A stretch of 36,283 nt of DNA from Acidobacteria subdivision 13 bacterium RH2 MAG17b. GTDB taxonomy: Bacteria > Acidobacteriota > Terriglobia > UBA7540. The translations under genes and the position numbers were made by a program. The stretch covers positions 1 through 36,283 of the forward strand of contig NFUN01000033.1 in the NCBI GenBank assembly GCA_002197525.1. Reading direction: 5' to 3'. This document shows positions 31,920 to 36,283 of this stretch, piece by piece; position 1 is the first letter of the stretch; the number at the start of each line of letters is the position of its first letter. The notes beneath the pieces were generated by a model, which was not told where the DNA came from, searched no databases, and worked only from the letters and a program-made list of their open reading frames with translations.

Positions 31920-34157
31920 ATGTCTGACTTCCTCAGCAAACTCAATCCTCAACAGCGGCAGGCGGTGGAAAGCACGGAAGGTCCGCTGCTGATCCTGGCG
32001 GGCGCAGGCAGCGGCAAAACCCGGGTCATTACTTACCGGATCGCGCATCTGATCAAGGACCTTGGCGTCCCTCCGGAAAGCATTCTCGCCGTTACCTTCA
32101 CCAACAAGGCTGCCGGCCAAATGAAGGAGAGGGTGGCAAAGCTGCTTGGCGACTCTCCGGCGGAAAGCTCGCCGCACATTTCCACTTTCCATTCCTTTTG
32201 CGTGCGCGTTCTGCGCCGGGACATTGACCGGCTGGCCTACAGCCGCGACTTTTCGATCTATGACGACGATGATCAGCAGCGCCTCGTGCGCGGTTGCGCG
32301 AGCGAGCTTGGCGTGAGCGATCAGATGGTATCGCCTCGCGCGGCGCTATCCCGCATCAGCCACGCCAAGAACCGCGGCGTCAGCCCGGAGGAACTCTTTC
32401 GCCATGCGGCGGACGCCGTCACCGAAAAGCTAGCCACGCTTTACGAGCGTTACGAAAAGAAGCTGCGGGAGGCGAACGCTCTCGATTTCGACGACCTGCT
32501 GCTGAAGACGGTGCAGCTTTTCGAGTCGGCTCCGGACGTTTGCGCCGTCTACAATCAGCGCTTCTGCTATGTGATGGTGGACGAATATCAGGATACAAAC
32601 CGCACACAATACCTGCTGATCCGCCATCTCACGCGTACGCACCAGAACATCTGCGTGGTGGGCGATGAGGACCAGTCGATCTACCGCTGGCGCGGTGCAG
32701 ACATCGAAAATATTTTGAGCTTTGAAAAGGATTATCCCCGCGCCCGCATCGTGCGTCTGGAGCGGAATTACCGCTCCACCCAGGTCATTCTGGACGCGGC
32801 CTCAGCGGTGGTCAGCAACAACCGCGCGCGGATCGGCAAAAAGCTCTGGTCGGACCGCAAGGAAGGAGTCCGCCTGGGCTTTTACCAAGGCCGCGACGCA
32901 GACGAGGAAGCGGAATTCGTAGCGGAACACGCCCGCCGCGCCCTCGCTGCGGACCCGGAAGCGACGGCCGGCGTGCTTTACCGCACCAACGCCCAGTCGC
33001 GCCCTTTTGAAGAAGCGCTTCGCCGCGTCGAACTCAACTACCAGGTGGTGGGCGGATTCCGCTTTTACGAGCGCGCTGAAATCAAGGACGCGCTCGCCTA
33101 TGCCCGGCTGGCGCTGAATCATCAGGACTCGGCAGCCCTGCTTCGTATCATCAATGTTCCCACGCGTGGCGTCGGCGCTTCCACGCTCTCCGCCTTGCAG
33201 GCTTCTGCGGAGCATCTCGGCACGAGCCTTTGGGAGGCCGTGCACTATGAGGTTTCCGCCAAACATCTCCCCACTCGCGCGCTGAAGGCCCTCGAAAGCT
33301 TTCACACAGTCATGCGGAAGCTGATGGAAGGCCGCGAGCGGCTGAGCCTCGCCGGATTTTTCCGGCACATCATCGACCAGACGGGATACCTGAAGATGCT
33401 TGAAGCGGAAAAGCTGCCTGAAGCCGAAGCCCGTATCGAGAACCTCCAGGAACTCGTGAACGCCGCCGCGGAGGCCGAAGGGCGCGGCGAAACGCTTGCC
33501 GAATTTCTGGACCACGCAGCGCTGGTCTCAGACAGCGACGCATTCAACGAACGGTCGCGCATCACGCTCATGACCCTGCACACGGCCAAGGGGTTGGAAT
33601 TTTCCTCTGTCTACCTGGTGGGGATGGAAGAAGGGTTGTTCCCGCACAAGTTGTCGCTGCTGGACCAGGCGGCGCTCGAAGAAGAGCGGCGGCTCTGCTA
33701 CGTCGGTATGACGCGCGCCATGCACCAACTTGTGCTCACCCGCGCTTTGCACCGCCGGTCTTACGGCGAGGATTACCTGCACGGCACGCGATCCTCGCGC
33801 TTTCTGGACGAGATCCCTCCTGAGCTCATGGAGAGCCTGCGCGCGGAGGCTCCGCTCTTCAAGCCGGCGGCCTCCTGGGACCGGGCCCTGAATTCCGTCG
33901 AGAGCGTGGAGGAATTTCTCGAGCGGCGGCGCAGCACTACACCGGAACCGTCGAGCCGCCGGGCGCGCTCTTCTCCGGTTTCCGGTGCAAACTCAGGGCG
34001 CTGGAAGCTGGGCGCGCGCGTCCGCCACCCCAAATACGGCTTTGGCACGATCGTGGAATGCGAAGGTGAAGGAGAGGATGTAAAACTGACCATCAGCTTT
34101 CCGGGCTACGGCAGGAAAAAGCTGATGGAGCGGTACGCCTCGCTTGAGCAGGCTTGA
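31920..34157 (+). CDS. pcrA: UvrD/PcrA-type ATP-dependent DNA helicase
   Basis: A 745-residue superfamily 1A 3'-5' helicase of DNA repair and replication-fork clearance. Visible motifs are the Q motif LNPQQRQAV, Walker A GAGSGKT (28-34), motif Ia AVTFTNKAAGQMKERV, motif II VDEYQDTN, motif III VGDEDQSIYRWRGA, motif IV RLERNYRSTQ, motif V TLMTLHTAKGLEFSSVYLVG and motif VI EERRLCYVGMTRA. The C-terminal WKLGARVRHPKYGFGTIVECEGEGE is the RNA-polymerase-contact Tudor domain of PcrA/UvrD. ATG 31920 was chosen because homology begins there and a promoter lies between it and the upstream GTG at 31770. Confidence 0.94.
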   Translation: MSDFLSKLNPQQRQAVESTEGPLLILAGAGSGKTRVITYRIAHLIKDLGVPPESILAVTFTNKAAGQMKERVAKLLGDSPAESSPHISTFHSFCVRVLRRDIDRLAYSRDFSIYDDDDQQRLVRGCASELGVSDQMVSPRAALSRISHAKNRGVSPEELFRHAADAVTEKLATLYERYEKKLREANALDFDDLLLKTVQLFESAPDVCAVYNQRFCYVMVDEYQDTNRTQYLLIRHLTRTHQNICVVGDEDQSIYRWRGADIENILSFEKDYPRARIVRLERNYRSTQVILDAASAVVSNNRARIGKKLWSDRKEGVRLGFYQGRDADEEAEFVAEHARRALAADPEATAGVLYRTNAQSRPFEEALRRVELNYQVVGGFRFYERAEIKDALAYARLALNHQDSAALLRIINVPTRGVGASTLSALQASAEHLGTSLWEAVHYEVSAKHLPTRALKALESFHTVMRKLMEGRERLSLAGFFRHIIDQTGYLKMLEAEKLPEAEARIENLQELVNAAAEAEGRGETLAEFLDHAALVSDSDAFNERSRITLMTLHTAKGLEFSSVYLVGMEEGLFPHKLSLLDQAALEEERRLCYVGMTRAMHQLVLTRALHRRSYGEDYLHGTRSSRFLDEIPPELMESLRAEAPLFKPAASWDRALNSVESVEEFLERRRSTTPEPSSRRARSSPVSGANSGRWKLGARVRHPKYGFGTIVECEGEGEDVKLTISFPGYGRKKLMERYASLEQA

Positions 34158-34196
34158 GCAGCGGAGATTGAGTCATCAGCGGCTTGCTGTCGTCTC

Positions 34197-36158
34197 CTAG
34201 AACCCCATCTGATGGAGCAATTCTGTGAATCGCGGGTCGGAACGGATAGGATCCAGCAGCGGGTCGGTCTTGATATAGACCATGAAGGTTGAGCGGTCTT
34301 GGTAGGATTTCTCGAGCCATTCGATCGCGTCGACGCGATCGCCCAGCCCGGTATACACCAGGGCGATACTGAATGCGGGCACATACTGAGTGTGCGACCG
34401 TAAGGTCAATTCCTCGATCAGTTTCCGAGCCGCCGCCGTATTCCCTGAACGCGCCTGCGCGTAGCCTAGCAGCCCATCCAGGTATGGATCATGGCCTGCG
34501 AGCTTCCGTGCCGCCTCGATCTCACTGATGGCCTCGCCAGAAGCCGACGTGGCTAAATAGGCCATGGCGAGGCGAGTGTATGCGCCTTGGAATTTCGGGT
34601 TCCGGTCAATGACCTTGCGATAGCATTGGATGGCCTGGGCATATTCACGGCTCCAATACAGCACCCGGGCGGCCGCTGTGTTTACGGTGGGCGAGACACG
34701 ATCCAACTGCTTGGCGCGGTTTGCCTGATCGAGCGCTTCCGGAATGCGTTCCATGGCTGCAAGATAGATCCCATACCACGCATGCACCATCGGGTCCTCC
34801 GGATTTAGTGCGATGGCCCGCTGAAACTCCTGCTCGGCCCTCGGCCAGTCCCATTCGTAATGGAAGGCGATCATGGCGAGCGAGGCGTGCGCTGAAGCAA
34901 GCGAATCGTTCAGATCCGCCGCCTTGAGCGCCGCGTCCTTGGCGCGAGGATAAACTTGCCAGGGAGGTTCCCCGAAAGATCCCAGCACGACGTAAGCATC
35001 GGCGAGGCTTGCGTACGCAAGGGCATATTGCGGATCCTGACCAATTGCCTGTTGAAAATAGTCGACACTCTGCTTCAAGCCATCTTCTGTCCTCCGGTTG
35101 AAGAAATTGCGCCCTTGCATGTATAGGGTATAAGCCTTGGCGTTTTCCGTGTCCGGCCGCGCCAGACGCATATTTGATTCGCCGGAGAGACGGAAGGGCC
35201 CCTCCTGCACCACTTTCTCTGCGACTTCTTCTTCGAGGGAGAAAATCTGTTGAGGGCTCGACTGGAAGGTGCCCGCCCATAAGAGGAATCCGTCGCGCAC
35301 CCGCACCATTTGGACATTCACTCGCACCTGACTCGAGGAAAGTTCGATGTTGCCGTTCAGGATCGCGTCTACTTTCAGTTTGCGCCCAACCGTCAGCGGG
35401 TCAACCGTCGAATGCTCGAACTGCAATACCGAGACCGTCGGCCGGACGATAATCTGCCCTGTGCGCCATAGCCTGGTGGTAATCGCGTCGGACAAGCCCA
35501 AGCCGAGGCTTTTTTGATCCGCGTCGGCGTTCAGAGGCTGAAAGGGCAACACCGCCAGCGAACGGATTTCCGCTCGCTTCCCTGCCGCATGACTAGGTTT
35601 CAGGAAATACATCACTACCAGCGCGGCACCCAATGCTGTCAGGATTACAGCACCGACCCTCAGGGTGGACAATAACAAGCTATGTCGGCGAGCCGTTTCG
35701 GGCGGAATGGCCGTAGCAACGGCCCCAGTGCCGGGGCGTTCGGGCTCAGCCAGCGGCATGCCGCTCTGCAACGTCGGGGGCGGCGTGGTAGCAGCCACAA
35801 TGGCAGGGTGTACGGGCTCATCTGCCCCCTCCACCACCCGAACCTCTCCCACGAACCGGTATCCCCGCGCTGCCACCGTTTGGATGTACTCGTGCCTGCC
35901 GTCTTTGGCCCGCAACACTTTTCGAACCCTGCAAATGGCAACAGTAAGATTGCCATCCTCGACGAAGGAATCACCCCAGACAGCACTCATCAGCTCGGAT
36001 TTTTCGACAAGATGGCCGCATCTTCGGATCAGGACCAGGAGAGTGTCAAAGGCCTTCGCGGTCAGCTCAAGAGGTTCCCCACCTCGCAGGAGCAAGCGCT
36101 CTACTGGGTCGACCCGGAACGGGCCAAACTCGTATACTTGGCCGCCATTCGGGTTCAT
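34197..36158 (-). CDS. CadC-type winged-helix regulator with TPR sensor domain
   Basis: A 653-residue one-component membrane regulator. An OmpR/PhoB-type winged helix lies at about 8-105 (FGPFRVDPVERLLL to ELTAKAFDTLLVLI, SAVWGDSFVEDGNLTVAICRVRK, YIQTVAARGYRF). A proline-rich linker follows, then one membrane segment (about 162-186). A FlgO-like/adenylate-cyclase-associated domain comes next (RSLAVLPFQPLNADADQKSLGLGLSDAITTRL), then a run of TPR repeats from about 315 to the end. The N-terminus would be cytoplasmic, the TPRs periplasmic. Such proteins are abundant in Acidobacteria. ATG 36158 is preferred to the GTG at 36179 because of the -10 between them. Confidence 0.9.
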   Translation of the reverse strand: MNPNGGQVYEFGPFRVDPVERLLLRGGEPLELTAKAFDTLLVLIRRCGHLVEKSELMSAVWGDSFVEDGNLTVAICRVRKVLRAKDGRHEYIQTVAARGYRFVGEVRVVEGADEPVHPAIVAATTPPPTLQSGMPLAEPERPGTGAVATAIPPETARRHSLLLSTLRVGAVILTALGAALVVMYFLKPSHAAGKRAEIRSLAVLPFQPLNADADQKSLGLGLSDAITTRLWRTGQIIVRPTVSVLQFEHSTVDPLTVGRKLKVDAILNGNIELSSSQVRVNVQMVRVRDGFLLWAGTFQSSPQQIFSLEEEVAEKVVQEGPFRLSGESNMRLARPDTENAKAYTLYMQGRNFFNRRTEDGLKQSVDYFQQAIGQDPQYALAYASLADAYVVLGSFGEPPWQVYPRAKDAALKAADLNDSLASAHASLAMIAFHYEWDWPRAEQEFQRAIALNPEDPMVHAWYGIYLAAMERIPEALDQANRAKQLDRVSPTVNTAAARVLYWSREYAQAIQCYRKVIDRNPKFQGAYTRLAMAYLATSASGEAISEIEAARKLAGHDPYLDGLLGYAQARSGNTAAARKLIEELTLRSHTQYVPAFSIALVYTGLGDRVDAIEWLEKSYQDRSTFMVYIKTDPLLDPIRSDPRFTELLHQMGF

Positions 36159-36169
36159 AGTCGGCAAGG

Positions 36170-36188
36170 ATTTTATCACAAATTTGTG
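36170..36188 (-). promoter_or_regulatory. Promoter with CACAAATTTGTG palindrome
   Basis: A perfect 12-bp palindrome (36177-36188) lies directly against the -10-like TAAAAT (36175-36170) upstream of the winged-helix/TPR gene. The ATG is about 11 bases beyond the -10, so the message would be almost leaderless. The site could be the gene's own operator. Confidence 0.4.
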
Positions 36189-36259
36189 GTTCGTCTCCCA
36201 AAAGTGTGATTAGCATTCCTCCGGTAGCGGAAGATGCGCGCAGCAATGATAGATGGCGG

Positions 36260-36277
36260 CCGTGAAGTTCTTCACGG
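36260..36277. other. Hairpin at the right edge
   Basis: CCGTGAA (36260-36266) and TTCACGG (36271-36277) form a perfect 7-bp stem with a GTTC loop. The window ends six bases later, so its role cannot be judged. Confidence 0.35.
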
Positions 36278-36283
36278 TGCGGA

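Noticed and set aside
1-36283. A CRISPR array, prophage or large defence system.
   Set aside because: No regularly spaced identical repeats, Cas, phage structural or integrase genes were seen; the repeats found are single palindromic units, and the only defence-like genes are the HicBA pair and the DUF5677-like protein.

Overview
The window looks like chromosomal DNA from an Acidobacteriota bacterium, probably an uncultured soil lineage. The main clue is a secreted protein with the VWFA-related domain that is largely confined to Acidobacteria (13294-14322). Other clues are a large winged-helix/TPR regulator of the CadC type (34197-36158), an ATP synthase c subunit with its own signal peptide, lipid A genes that mark a Gram-negative envelope, and many extragenic palindromic repeats. 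All assignments come from reading the sequence; no database search was run.

Left end (1-3191): a repeat at the edge, then a leftward cluster of a glycosyltransferase-like gene, a sulfotransferase and a doubtful small ORF. This cluster lies on the 3' side of a decayed initiator-tRNA copy (2314-2386), which suggests an island border. An 800-base stretch with no convincing gene follows. It holds an orphan-looking promoter with a 24-bp palindrome and three diverged short repeats.

3192-9805: a fumarylacetoacetate hydrolase family enzyme; a membrane-sector-only ATP synthase set (atpZ, atpI, atpB, atpE) with unusually long, hairpin-rich gaps; an MFS transporter; a small methyltransferase; and an intact IS630-family element inserted exactly in the methyltransferase stop codon.

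10051-19066: a 1053-residue exported protein of unknown function paired with the VWFA-related protein; a two-subunit molybdenum hydroxylase of the isoquinoline 1-oxidoreductase type (iron-sulfur subunit plus Tat-exported molybdopterin subunit); and, converging on it, an exported protein with an M29-aminopeptidase/NicX-like metal-site pattern.

19334-27207: 2-oxoglutarate dehydrogenase E1 and E2 (TCA cycle; E3 is not here), a GNAT acetyltransferase, and two lipid A genes (LpxL-type acyltransferase and LpxD) that lie next to palindromic repeats.

27440-36283: small exported or membrane proteins of unknown function, a DUF5677-like protein, a HicBA toxin-antitoxin pair whose toxin gene has a one-base frameshift at codon 4, tRNA-Pro(UGG), a phospholipid N-methyltransferase-like enzyme, a PcrA/UvrD helicase, and the winged-helix/TPR regulator with a palindrome over its own promoter.

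The most distinctive undescribed signal is a family of extragenic repeats that fold into the same three-way-junction shape (4274-4342, 24873-24929, 30296-30345). One copy is bounded by long inverted repeats like a small non-autonomous element.
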